From Bradyrhizobium manausense (GTDB lineage: Bacteria; Pseudomonadota; Alphaproteobacteria; Rhizobiales; Xanthobacteraceae), in the NCBI RefSeq assembly GCF_018131105.1, contig NZ_JAFCJI010000002.1:806001-870000 (forward strand): a DNA stretch of 64,000 bases, in the 5' to 3' direction. Position numbers and translations under genes: made by a program. How positions within the stretch are numbered: the stretch's first letter is position 1; each line of letters opens with the position of its first letter. This document shows, piece by piece, positions 52,950-61,246 of this stretch. The notes under the pieces are model-generated. The model was not told the origin of the DNA and did not search any database. It worked only from the letters and a program-made list of their open reading frames with translations.

Positions 52950-54635
52950 CTAACCCGACGGCACGATCACCATGCTCTTGTCCTTGGGCCAGCGGACGCG
53001 CCAGGCGAAGTTGATGTCCTTGACTTCGCCGGGCTTGGCGTCGAACGACCATTCCAGCACGCCGCGCTTGTCGCGGACGTCCCTTGCCGTGGGCGGCGTG
53101 GTCGCGGGCAACATCTCGACGGCGATCTCGTCATTCTCGCTGACCGGCAGCTGATCCTCGATCGCGACGTGAATCGGGAAATCGTGACCATTGCGGACGG
53201 TAGTCTTGAAGGCGCGCTCGTCGGTCTTCGAGGTCGTGACCAGGAGGCCCGCGGAGCCCTCGTTGCGCTTGAGCACGGCGCGCTCGATCTTGACCTTGTC
53301 GTCGGCGCCGAAGCCGAGCCGGACGATGTCGTCCTTGGCCGAGGCCGAGAGCTTGCCGCGGCCGACGAAAACGCCGTCACGGTAGATCGCGACCTTGCCC
53401 GGCAGCAGCGTCGTGTCGTCCGTCTGCCTGAAGCTGGCTTCGAGGAAAGCGGTCGGGTCCTGCACCGGCGCGGCGCGCACCGCCAGATCGGCGGGCACGC
53501 TCATCGAAGCAATGCGCAGGCTCTTGGCACCCTCGGCGGCACCGAGGCTGACGCGGCCGGGGATTTTGAAGGTCGCCTGGAAGTCGCCGATCTCCGCAAC
53601 CGCTTGCCGTTCGTCGGCACGTTGGGCCAGCAGATCAAATTGATCCTTGTCTTGTGCCGCCTCCATCTTCCGCAACATCGGTGCTGCCGCGGGCGCAGGC
53701 ATCGCCATGTCCGCGACCGAGCCCAGCGCGCGCGGCTTCGGCACCTGCGGATATTGCGCGACCAGCGAGCCCAGCTCCGGTGCGCTGCCGCCACGGGCGA
53801 TACGGACGGTGGAAACGCCGAGCGTGACGTTCGACCAGTCCTCGCCGGTCGATTGCGTCACCTCGGCACGACGAACGAGCTCGAGCTGCGGCTTGCGGTC
53901 CTTGGCGCCGGTATCGAGCCGGGCGTCGTAGAGCGGCAGCCAGCGCGCGTTGCGGACGGCGTAGGTGACTCGCAGCGTTGCCTTGGTCGCGGCTGCCGAA
54001 GCGACGTCGATCCGCACTTCGAGCTTGCTCGGCGGCTTGGCGGATCGCTCGGCTTCGAGCTGCGCGATCTGGCGATCGATCTCGCGCTGCTTTCGCGCGG
54101 CATCACGGATCGCGGCATCGGCGGCCGCGACTTCTTCAGCCACGGCGGTAAAGGCCGCGCGCCACTCGGTGATCGGGCGTGCCTCGCCTTTGTCACCGAG
54201 GCCGGCGGGAGAGGCTTCGGCAAAGTGTTGCGCGAACTTGCGCCGGGCGGTCGCCGCGTCGATCGCGCCTTGCTGGTCGGCGCGCTCGTCCTTGAGCGCC
54301 TCGATGCGCTTGTCGAGCTCAGGAAGATTGACCGGCGGCGCCGCGCGCGGCGGCCGGGCATCGATGGTGCCAATGGTGAGCCTGGCGCCCGCCTCGCCCT
54401 CAACGCGGAGGGAGGACGGGTCGAGCGAGAGCGGAAAATCCCTGGCGACCAAGGTGCTGTCGCCGGAGGCGAGGTCGAGCGCGATCACGCGGGTGACGGT
54501 GGCGCCATCTGGATAGACGGTGACGGTGTCGATGGCCGACGTGGCATCCACATCGGCAGCCCATGAGGGCAGAGCGAGCGCCGAGGTCACCATGACCAGG
54601 CTCGTCGTCGCCAGACATCTTGTGATCGTGCGCAT
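52950..54635 (-). CDS. MuiA-family (DUF4139/DUF4140) exported protein
   Basis: A 561-residue protein with a signal peptide (about residues 1-27, ending 'ALPSWAA'). DUF4140 follows at the N-terminus ('TVTVYPDGATVTRVIALDL'), then a coiled-coil region (residues 100-200, rich in Glu, Arg and Ala) and a DUF4139 C-terminal half ('YAVRNARWLPLYDARLDTG', 'VRNGHDFPIHVAIEDQLPVS'). Relatives are named mucoidy inhibitor MuiA; the biochemical role is unclear. The ATG at 54635 has GGGAGAAG upstream; the open frame extends to 54791 with poor composition. Confidence 0.88.
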   Translation of the reverse strand: MRTITRCLATTSLVMVTSALALPSWAADVDATSAIDTVTVYPDGATVTRVIALDLASGDSTLVARDFPLSLDPSSLRVEGEAGARLTIGTIDARPPRAAPPVNLPELDKRIEALKDERADQQGAIDAATARRKFAQHFAEASPAGLGDKGEARPITEWRAAFTAVAEEVAAADAAIRDAARKQREIDRQIAQLEAERSAKPPSKLEVRIDVASAAATKATLRVTYAVRNARWLPLYDARLDTGAKDRKPQLELVRRAEVTQSTGEDWSNVTLGVSTVRIARGGSAPELGSLVAQYPQVPKPRALGSVADMAMPAPAAAPMLRKMEAAQDKDQFDLLAQRADERQAVAEIGDFQATFKIPGRVSLGAAEGAKSLRIASMSVPADLAVRAAPVQDPTAFLEASFRQTDDTTLLPGKVAIYRDGVFVGRGKLSASAKDDIVRLGFGADDKVKIERAVLKRNEGSAGLLVTTSKTDERAFKTTVRNGHDFPIHVAIEDQLPVSENDEIAVEMLPATTPPTARDVRDKRGVLEWSFDAKPGEVKDINFAWRVRWPKDKSMVIVPSG

Positions 54636-54813
54636 CAAACTTCTCCCAGCCGATATCGCTGCGCCGCCAGCCGGACGCGCGAAAACAAGCCACGCCATCG
54701 TGGTGAGACGCGACGGGGAAGGAACCGGTTCGATTGGGGTTTCCGTTGGGCAGCGCTGCGGCAGCACCATGGCCGCGGAACGCGTCACCACACCGCGGCA
54801 CCACCGAATTAAC

Positions 54814-55434
54814 TCAGACCTGGCCGGGCGAACCCTGGCCGAAGATGCGGCGGAGCAGATCCGTCACATTGCGCGCGCCGGCCTTCTTGAGAATGCTGGC
54901 GCGATAACCCTCGACCGTGCGCGCGCTCAGATGCATGCGGCGGGCGATTTCCTTGTTGGTCAGGCCGCCGGCAAGATGCGCGAGCACATCGTTCTCGCGC
55001 GCGGTCAGGGGCTCGCAACCGGGCAGCCAGCGCTGCCTGGTCGACTCCGGCTGGACAGACTCGTCGATCGCGGCATCGATCCGGCCGACGATATCGTTCG
55101 TGCGAAACGGCTTCTCGATGAAGTCGGCCGCGCCACTCTTGATGGCGTCAACGGCCATGGCGATGCTGCCATTCGCCGATGTCACCAGCACCGGCGCCAT
55201 GCAATTTTCCTCGCGCAGGCGCCTGAGCACGTCCAGCGCGGAGCGATCCGGCGGCATCTCCAGCAGCACGCAGGCCGGCATCCGCGCCTTCGCTTCCGAC
55301 AGCAGCGATGCGCCGTCGGCGAAGCAGATCACCTCATAGGCGCTCTGCTGGAGCGCGTTGGATAGTTGTTCGCGGGAGGCGGCGTCGGTTTCAATGACGA
55401 ACACCTCACCCTTGGAAAGCGTGTTTCCCGGCAT
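54814..55434 (-). CDS. FixJ/LuxR-type response regulator with degenerate receiver
   Basis: A 206-residue FixJ-like regulator. The C-terminal LuxR helix-turn-helix is normal ('LTARENDVLAHLAGGLTN', 'HLSARTVEGYRASILKKAG'). The receiver keeps the Lys in 'GAADFIEKPF' and a Ser in 'LVTSANG'. However, the acidic pair is 'VIETDAAS', and the phosphoacceptor position reads 'CVLLEMPPD', with Glu where FixJ has Asp. It is therefore probably not switched by normal phosphorylation and might be constitutive or respond otherwise. No histidine kinase adjoins. It lies divergent from the AraC gene. Confidence 0.85.
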   Translation of the reverse strand: MPGNTLSKGEVFVIETDAASREQLSNALQQSAYEVICFADGASLLSEAKARMPACVLLEMPPDRSALDVLRRLREENCMAPVLVTSANGSIAMAVDAIKSGAADFIEKPFRTNDIVGRIDAAIDESVQPESTRQRWLPGCEPLTARENDVLAHLAGGLTNKEIARRMHLSARTVEGYRASILKKAGARNVTDLLRRIFGQGSPGQV

Positions 55435-55635
55435 AATTCCGATCCAGCAATGTCTTGGTCAAATGATGAGAGACGGCCGGAGGCCCCATCGCGCTCCGCC
55501 GTCCCAAACACGGCATTCGCGCCTGTGCTCCGCTTTCCTTTATGTATGTTCCGCCTTGTTCCCGGATTTGACGGATCGGGACAGAAACTTTACATTTCGG
55601 GACATCTGCGGGAATGGCTGACAGGAACGGGTCGC

Positions 55636-56652
55636 ATGACCGACCTCATGCGCAGCGCCGGCTTAAGTTATTATCCGGAGGTCGCCCGGTCGGTCGGGCT
55701 CGACCCCAGGCAGATGATGCGCAAGGCCAGGCTGCCGCTGGCCGTTCTCGACAAGCCCGACACGCCCATCGCCGTCGCAAGTCTGCGTCGCCTGCTCGAG
55801 ATGTCGGCCGAAGCCTCCGGTGCTGAAGATTTCGGCTTGCGGCTGGCCGAACGCGGCGGACTGACCAATTTCGGCGCGGTCGGCCTGATCGTGCGCGAAC
55901 AGGCGACTGTCGGCGAGGCGATCGAAGCTTTCTCCCGCTTCATCCATGTCCACCACGACGGCATGAAGCTCGACGTCGTCAGGGACAAGCAGACCGTGAC
56001 GATCACGCTGCATCTGCGCGGACGACAGCCGACGGCCCCGCGCCAGTCGATCGACATGGCGCTCGGCAGCATCCACCGCATCATCCAGTCGCTGTTCGGC
56101 AGTGACTGGCGGCCGCAGGAAGTGCATCTGCACTACCCGCCGCCGCACGACCGCAAGCGCTACCGCGACTTCTTCGGCTGCCGCGTGATCTTCAATGCGG
56201 AGGAGGATGCGATCCTGCTGTCGGTGCACGACATGGAGCGGCGGATTCCGAGCGCGCATCCCCTGATCGCAAGCTATCTGCGCAAGCGGATCGAGGCGAT
56301 CGAGAACCGGCCGGCAAGCTGGGAGCAGAAAGTCGACGAGGTCGTGCGCATCCTGCTCGCGAGCGGCGACTGCACGGTCGAACGGGTGGCCGAGCATCTC
56401 GCCTGCACCCGCCGCACCATCCACCGGCATCTCGCTGAAGCCGGCACCAGCTTCTCGGCGATCCTCGAGGCGCAGCGCGCCGATCTCGTGATCCAGCTGA
56501 TCGAAGACCCCGACCGGCCGCTCGCGGATATCGCCGCGCAGCTCGGCTTCTCCGCGCAGAGCGCCATGGCCCGCTGGTTCCGCAACCGCTTCGGCTGCAC
56601 CATCACGGAGTGGCGGCGGGGTGTGCGGCCGTTGACGGTGAACGCAGCCTGA
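55636..56652 (+). CDS. AraC-family regulator with arabinose-binding-type N-terminal domain
   Basis: A 338-residue regulator. The N-terminal 200 residues match the Arabinose_bd-type sensor (PF12625-like), with 'VGLDPRQMMRKARLPLAVLD' and 'LRLAERGGLTNFGAVGLIV'. The C-terminus has an AraC HTH, with 'VERVAEHLACTRRTIHRHL' and 'DIAAQLGFSAQSAMARWFRN'. The ATG at 55636 has AGGAACGG upstream. An open frame extends further upstream with unlikely composition. It is convergent with nnrS, with one base between the stops. The regulated genes are unknown. Confidence 0.85.
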   Translation: MTDLMRSAGLSYYPEVARSVGLDPRQMMRKARLPLAVLDKPDTPIAVASLRRLLEMSAEASGAEDFGLRLAERGGLTNFGAVGLIVREQATVGEAIEAFSRFIHVHHDGMKLDVVRDKQTVTITLHLRGRQPTAPRQSIDMALGSIHRIIQSLFGSDWRPQEVHLHYPPPHDRKRYRDFFGCRVIFNAEEDAILLSVHDMERRIPSAHPLIASYLRKRIEAIENRPASWEQKVDEVVRILLASGDCTVERVAEHLACTRRTIHRHLAEAGTSFSAILEAQRADLVIQLIEDPDRPLADIAAQLGFSAQSAMARWFRNRFGCTITEWRRGVRPLTVNAA

Positions 56653-56653
56653 T

Positions 56654-57865
56654 TCAACGCGCCGCTGCCGGCGCGCCCATGATCGCGAGCGCGCGCCGGG
56701 GATTGCCGGCGAGCAGCGGTCCGAACGCGGCAGCGAAGCCGAGGAACGCGACGATCCAGCCGCAGGCCGCAACATGCAGCAGCACATCGCTATGCGCCGG
56801 CAGCACCACGGCAGCGACCCGCGCCAGCGCCGCGACGATGATCGCGACGTAGATGCCTTGGGTCGCGGGTGAGGCCGTCAGCGCCTGCCCGGTATGGCCG
56901 AGGCTCGCGCGCGTCATCACCGCAAGCGTCATGACTCCGGCGGCGCCCGTCATCCACGCATGAATGCCGGCACTCGGCGGCAGCGCGCCGAAGCCGGCCA
57001 AGGCATTCAGGAGGAAACCAACCGGCACGAAAGCGTAGCCGACATGGAGGATCAGCAGCAGCCGTTCCTGCGTGGTGCGGTCGCCAGCCCACCGCGCGAT
57101 CCGTACCAGATGCAAGATTCCAACAAGGGCCATCACCACGCCGACGATCGTGTTCAGCGGGGCCACAATCCACGCAATGAGTGCGAGCGCGCTCAGTCCG
57201 ATCACCGCGCCGTCGAACCGGCCGAACGGTACCGGCAGGCGGCCGGGATTGAACTTGACCAGCCAGTTGCGGGTGAAGCTCGGGATGATGCGGCCGCCGA
57301 TCAGCGAGATCAGCAGCATGACGATGCCGATGCCGACGCGAATGCTGACGTCGGCAGCACCCTCGTAGTGTGCTTCGAGATGGAACGCGACATTGCCTGA
57401 TAGCAGCAACAGCACGAGCACCACGACAGGCAGGTTGCGCCAATTGCCGCCCGCGATGATCTCGCGGGTTGCGGCCGCGACGACCAGCGCCAGGAAAGCG
57501 GCATCCACGACAAGCGCGACCTCCCAGCCGATCCCGGCGGACAGCACCACCGCGGCACGCCCGCCGAGCCAGACCAGCAGCAGCGCGCCCAGCGACGTGC
57601 CTTGGATCGGCAGCCGCCCGGTCCAGTTCGGGATCGCCGTGAACAGGAACCCGGTGATGACAGCAGGCAGGAAGCCATAGAGCATCTCGTGGACGTGCCA
57701 GTCTCGCGGCGCGAAGGCCGACGCCACCGACAGCTCGCCATAGAACATCGGCAGCCAGACCAGGATCGACAATCCCGCCTGGATGGCAGCGAGCAGGAAA
57801 AATGGCCGGAAGCTGTTCGCAAACAGCGGCCAGCCCTGAAAATTGCGGGATCGGGCGCCAGCCAT
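56654..57865 (-). CDS. nnrS: NnrS family membrane protein
   Basis: NnrS is a haem- and copper-containing inner-membrane protein linked to nitric oxide stress and denitrification. The 403-residue protein has about twelve hydrophobic segments and the family's opening 'WPLFANSFRPFFLLAAIQAG', with His residues in 'RDWHVHEMLYGFLPAVITGF' and 'GGRIIPSFTRNWLVKF'. The ATG at 57865 follows AGGAG by seven bases. It is divergent from nnrR; the box at 57928-57941 lies between the two starts. Confidence 0.92.
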   Translation of the reverse strand: MAGARSRNFQGWPLFANSFRPFFLLAAIQAGLSILVWLPMFYGELSVASAFAPRDWHVHEMLYGFLPAVITGFLFTAIPNWTGRLPIQGTSLGALLLVWLGGRAAVVLSAGIGWEVALVVDAAFLALVVAAATREIIAGGNWRNLPVVVLVLLLLSGNVAFHLEAHYEGAADVSIRVGIGIVMLLISLIGGRIIPSFTRNWLVKFNPGRLPVPFGRFDGAVIGLSALALIAWIVAPLNTIVGVVMALVGILHLVRIARWAGDRTTQERLLLILHVGYAFVPVGFLLNALAGFGALPPSAGIHAWMTGAAGVMTLAVMTRASLGHTGQALTASPATQGIYVAIIVAALARVAAVVLPAHSDVLLHVAACGWIVAFLGFAAAFGPLLAGNPRRALAIMGAPAAAR

Positions 57866-57927
57866 GGGACAACTCCTGTGAATTCGGATCATTATCTGGA
57901 AAAATACTGCCGTCCGGCCGCCCCGTT

Positions 57928-57941
57928 TTGCGCTATCGCAA
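57928..57941. promoter_or_regulatory. FixK2/NnrR-type box between nnrS and nnrR
   Basis: TTGCGCTATCGCAA fits TTG(A/C)-N6-(T/G)CAA with symmetric flanks. It is 52 bases before the nnrR ATG and 62 bases before the nnrS ATG on the other strand, so one site could serve both promoters. In Bradyrhizobium, nnrR is activated by FixK2, which this site fits. Confidence 0.8.
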
Positions 57942-57993
57942 ACATCAGCACGATTGCAGGTGCCATCACACTCCGGAGCGCCGAGGAGGCAGA

Positions 57994-58704
57994 ATGGCCA
58001 AGGTCGACACATCGCTGGTTGCGCATTTGCCGCTGTTCGAGGGCGTCAAGCCCGAGGACCTCGACGAGATCCTGCGTGAGGCCCGTTCGACGCGCTATCC
58101 CAGGAATACCGCCATTTTCGAGCAGGGCGCAGACGCGCATTCCTTCTTCCTGCTGCTGCACGGCCATGTGCGCGCGGCCAAGACCACGCCGACCGGGGAG
58201 CAGATCGTGGTGCGCTATGTCGCGCCCGGCGAGACCTTCGGGCTCGCGATGGCGATCGGCGCCGCACACTATCCGGCGACCGCAATGGCGGTCGACGACA
58301 GCGTGGCACTGATCTGGCCGAATTCGGCCTGGCCGCGGCTGATCGAACGGTTTCCCGCCCTTGCCGCCAACACGATGCAGGCCGTCGGCAAGCGGCTGCA
58401 GGAGAGCCACACGCGCATCCTGGAAATGTCGACCCAGCAGGTCGAGCAGCGCGTCGCGCATGCGCTGCTGCGGCTTGCCAGCCAATCCGGCAAGAAGCTC
58501 GACCACGGCATCGAGATCGACTTCCCGATCAGCCGCCAGGACATCGCACAAATGACCGGCACCACACTGCACACGGTGAGCCGTATCCTCAGCAGTTGGG
58601 AGAGCCAGGGTTTGGTCGAGAGCGGCCGTCAGCGCATCATCCTGCGCGATCCGCATCGGATCGTCGTGCTGGCAGAGCGCAACCCGGACAGCGGCGCCAC
58701 CTGA
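57994..58704 (+). CDS. nnrR: Crp/Fnr-family regulator of the NnrR type
   Basis: NnrR activates nitric oxide and nitrite reduction genes in response to nitrogen oxides. The 236-residue product has a cyclic-nucleotide-binding-type N-terminal domain and a C-terminal HTH with 'ISRQDIAQMTGTTLHTVSRI'. No Cys at all is present, so there is no FNR-type iron-sulfur sensor. The recognition helix has 'LHTVSR', with His where FNR and FixK have Glu. GAGGAGG precedes the ATG. Its neighbours nnrS, nirK and nirV support the name. Confidence 0.9.
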   Translation: MAKVDTSLVAHLPLFEGVKPEDLDEILREARSTRYPRNTAIFEQGADAHSFFLLLHGHVRAAKTTPTGEQIVVRYVAPGETFGLAMAIGAAHYPATAMAVDDSVALIWPNSAWPRLIERFPALAANTMQAVGKRLQESHTRILEMSTQQVEQRVAHALLRLASQSGKKLDHGIEIDFPISRQDIAQMTGTTLHTVSRILSSWESQGLVESGRQRIILRDPHRIVVLAERNPDSGAT

Positions 58705-58790
58705 CGACAGGGGTGAGGGCGCGTCCGCTTACGGCGAAAGCTCACCCTCACCCGGGAATCCGCGCGCCCCCTGCGCAGACTCCAACTCCC

Positions 58791-58988
58791 TTACGCCGGC
58801 ACGCATTCGCTCAGCGCGGCGAGAAATGTGTCGCGGTCGATACGATGCTCGCGACACGCGTCGTCCACGGTGTGGAAGGTTGCGATCGGACAGCCGACAC
58901 AAGCCATCCTGAAGGCGAGGAATACGCGAATCGTGCGCGGCGCCGCACGCATGATGTCGTCGACCAGATCGTCGGATTGGAAAGGCAT
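58791..58988 (-). CDS. DUF1858 domain small protein
   Basis: A 65-residue protein of the ScdA-N-like DUF1858 family with the motif 'RMACVGCPIATFHTVDDAC'. The CxxC in 'CVGCP' may bind metal or react with nitrogen oxides. The ATG at 58988 has CGGAG six bases upstream; a TTG two codons earlier is a weaker alternative. It lies divergent from nirK across the region that holds the FixK-type box, which suggests regulation with denitrification genes. Confidence 0.85.
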   Translation of the reverse strand: MPFQSDDLVDDIMRAAPRTIRVFLAFRMACVGCPIATFHTVDDACREHRIDRDTFLAALSECVPA

Positions 58989-59132
58989 GGACAACTCCGC
59001 TCCGACGTGACGATAGCGGAGATGGCCCGGATTTCTTTGTGGAAGCGCAAGCCGACGGCGTCAACCCGAGCGCCGGTGTCGCATCTCGGCAAACCTCCTA
59101 AGGACTTAGCCGGGGACGAATCCGGCAAAAGC

Positions 59133-59146
59133 TTGTCGCAGCACAA
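59133..59146. promoter_or_regulatory. FixK2/NnrR-type box upstream of nirK
   Basis: TTGTCGCAGCACAA has the TTG-N8-CAA frame and lies 70 bases before the nirK ATG. As I recall, the Bradyrhizobium nirK promoter has a very similar anaerobox at this place. The inner bases depart from perfect symmetry. Confidence 0.78.
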
Positions 59147-59215
59147 ACACCCCAGCCGCAACAGGCGCACACTGCATCCGCCATCAAGACCCTTTCACAT
59201 GAAGGATGCTTTACG

Positions 59216-60313
59216 ATGTTCACCCGCAGAGCCGCATTGATCAGCGCCGCCGCGACCGCTTTGATGCTCGCCACACCCGCCTTCGCCGCCAGCGATCTCA
59301 AGCTGCCGCGGCAGAGGGTCGAACTGGTCGCGCCGCCCTTCGTGCACGCGCATGAGGAGGCGACGACGCAGCCGCCCAAGATCATGGAGTTCAAGCTCAC
59401 GATCGAAGAGAAGAAGGTCGTGATCGACGACAGGGGCACGACCTTCCAAGCCATGACCTTCAATGGCTCGATGCCGGGACCGCTGATGGTCGTGCATGAA
59501 GGCGACTATGTCGAGCTGACGTTGGTGAATCCCGCGACCAACACTATGCCGCACAATATCGACTTCCATTCCGCGACCGGCGCACTCGGCGGGGCCGAGC
59601 TCACGATGGTCAATCCCGGCGAGGAGGTCGTGTTGCGCTGGAAGGCGACGCGGACCGGCGTGTTCGTCTATCACTGCGCGCCGGGCGGCCCGATGATCCC
59701 CTGGCATGTCGTCTCCGGCATGAATGGCGCCGTAATGGTGCTGCCACGCGACGGACTGTACGACGGCAAGGGCCATGCGCTGACATACGATAAGGTCTAC
59801 TATATCGGCGAGCAGGACATGTATGTGCCGCGCGACGAGAAGGGCAATTTCAAGTCCTACGACTCGCCGGGTGAAACCTTCACCGACACCGAAGAGGTGA
59901 TGAAGAAACTGATCCCATCCCACGTCGTGTTCAACGGCAAGGTCGGCGCCCTCACCGGCAAGAATGCGCTGACGGCCAAGGTCGGCGAGAATGTGCTGAT
60001 CGTGCATTCGCAGGCCAATCGCGACAGCCGCCCGCATCTGATCGGCGGCCATGGCGACTATGTCTGGGAGACCGGCAAGTTCTCCAACCCGCCGGAGACC
60101 GGACTAGAGACCTGGCTCATCCGCGGCGGCTCGGCGGGAGCCGCGATGTACAAGTTCCTGCAGCCCGGCATCTACGCCTATGTCACGCACAACCTGATCG
60201 AAGCCGCCGACCTCGGCGCCACCGCGCACTTCAAGGTGGAGGGTCAGTGGAACGACGATCTGATGACCCAGGTGAAGGCGCCTGCGGAGATACCGGCCCC
60301 CAACACCAACTAG
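59216..60313 (+). CDS. nirK: Copper-containing nitrite reductase NirK
   Basis: NirK reduces nitrite to nitric oxide in the periplasm using type 1 and type 2 copper. The 365-residue precursor has an export signal with paired Arg ('MFTRRAALISAAATALM', cleaved near 'AFAA'). Copper ligands are visible as 'TMPHNIDFH', 'FVYHCAPGG', 'PWHVVSGM' and the third type 2 His in 'AYVTHNLIEA'. The substrate-site Asp lies in the 'NIDFH' loop. Length is normal for the alphaproteobacterial class. A FixK-type box lies upstream and nirV follows. Confidence 0.98.
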   Translation: MFTRRAALISAAATALMLATPAFAASDLKLPRQRVELVAPPFVHAHEEATTQPPKIMEFKLTIEEKKVVIDDRGTTFQAMTFNGSMPGPLMVVHEGDYVELTLVNPATNTMPHNIDFHSATGALGGAELTMVNPGEEVVLRWKATRTGVFVYHCAPGGPMIPWHVVSGMNGAVMVLPRDGLYDGKGHALTYDKVYYIGEQDMYVPRDEKGNFKSYDSPGETFTDTEEVMKKLIPSHVVFNGKVGALTGKNALTAKVGENVLIVHSQANRDSRPHLIGGHGDYVWETGKFSNPPETGLETWLIRGGSAGAAMYKFLQPGIYAYVTHNLIEAADLGATAHFKVEGQWNDDLMTQVKAPAEIPAPNTN

Positions 60314-60320
60314 ACGCGAC

Positions 60321-60346
60321 AAGGGGCCGGCCATCGCCGGCCCCTT
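60321..60346 (+). terminator. Hairpin terminator or attenuator between nirK and nirV
   Basis: An AAGGGGCCGGC / GCCGGCCCCTT stem is followed by CGTCTTT. It lies 7 bases after the nirK stop and 15 bases before the nirV start. Because nirV is so close, it may only partly stop transcription, lowering NirV relative to NirK. Confidence 0.75.
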
Positions 60347-60361
60347 CGTCTTTCGGGGGAA

Positions 60362-61246
60362 ATGAACATGTTGATCGCATTCAAGCTCAAATTGCTCGTC
60401 GCCTGTGCCGCCGGCTTCGCAGGACCGCTCGCTGTTGCGCCACTGGTCTCCGAGATGTCGACGCGCGACGCGCAAGGCGAGCCTGTGATCATCGAGATCG
60501 CGCGGGGCAGCTTCGCCTATCGCGAGGCCGGCGATTTCACGCGCGCCGGGCGGCCGGTCGAGGCGCCGCTGCGCACATTGCAATTCGCAAAGTCGCTTCA
60601 CATCATGCGCGATCAGGTCTCCTCCGCCGACTACCAGCTTTGTGTGCGAGACCGCGAATGCCACGCGCTCGATCGCGGCGTGGCGATCGCGCCCGATCGG
60701 CCCGCGGTGCAGGTGAGCTGGCACGACGCGCAGGCCTATGCGGACTGGTTGTCGCGCAAGACCGGTCACCGCTTTCGCCTGCCGAGCGATGCGGAATGGG
60801 CCTTTGCCGCAGGCTCCCGATTCAGGGATGACAGCGGGCCGGTCGACGCGGACGATCCCGCAAAGCGCTGGATCAGCCGCTACGAGCGCGAGTCCGAACG
60901 CGATCTCTCCGACACCACGGCCTATCCGTTCGGCAAATTCGGCCTGAACGAACGCGGCGTGTCCGATCTCGCCGGAAATGTCTGGGAGTGGACGTCGACC
61001 TGTTTCGTGCGCTCGCGCGTCGACGCTTCTGGCAATGCCGGCCGTTCGACGGTGAATTGCGGCGTGCGCGTCGCGGAAGGCGCGCACCGCGCCTATGTCA
61101 CCGACTTCATCCGCGACGCCCGCGCCGGTGGCTGCGCACAAGGCGTGCCGCCGGCCAATCTCGGCTTCCGCCTGGTGCGTGAGGAACGATCATGGATGGC
61201 GAGCGTCTCGGCGCGATGGAGCAAGGTGTGGACGGCGCGGTCATAG
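60362..61246 (+). CDS. nirV: NirV, formylglycine-generating-enzyme-like protein
   Basis: NirV usually follows nirK and carries the SUMF1/FGE-sulfatase fold. It is thought to help nitrite reductase, but its chemistry is unproven. The 294-residue protein has a hydrophobic N-terminus (about residues 8-27) for export or anchoring. The domain is shown by 'VQVSWHDAQAYADWLSRKTG', 'FRLPSDAEWAFAAG', 'GLNERGVSDLAGNVWEWTS' and 'PPANLGFRLVREE'. The ATG at 60362 is close to GGGGGAA; the ATG at 60368 has better spacing. The stop overlaps the convergent acetyltransferase gene by six bases. Confidence 0.9.
   Translation: MNMLIAFKLKLLVACAAGFAGPLAVAPLVSEMSTRDAQGEPVIIEIARGSFAYREAGDFTRAGRPVEAPLRTLQFAKSLHIMRDQVSSADYQLCVRDRECHALDRGVAIAPDRPAVQVSWHDAQAYADWLSRKTGHRFRLPSDAEWAFAAGSRFRDDSGPVDADDPAKRWISRYERESERDLSDTTAYPFGKFGLNERGVSDLAGNVWEWTSTCFVRSRVDASGNAGRSTVNCGVRVAEGAHRAYVTDFIRDARAGGCAQGVPPANLGFRLVREERSWMASVSARWSKVWTARS

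Noticed and set aside
58705..58790. GGGTGAGG / CCTCACCC inverted repeat after nnrR
   Set aside because: The arms flank a 20-base loop without a T run on either strand. It may be part of a dispersed repeat, but the evidence is too weak to list as a terminator.
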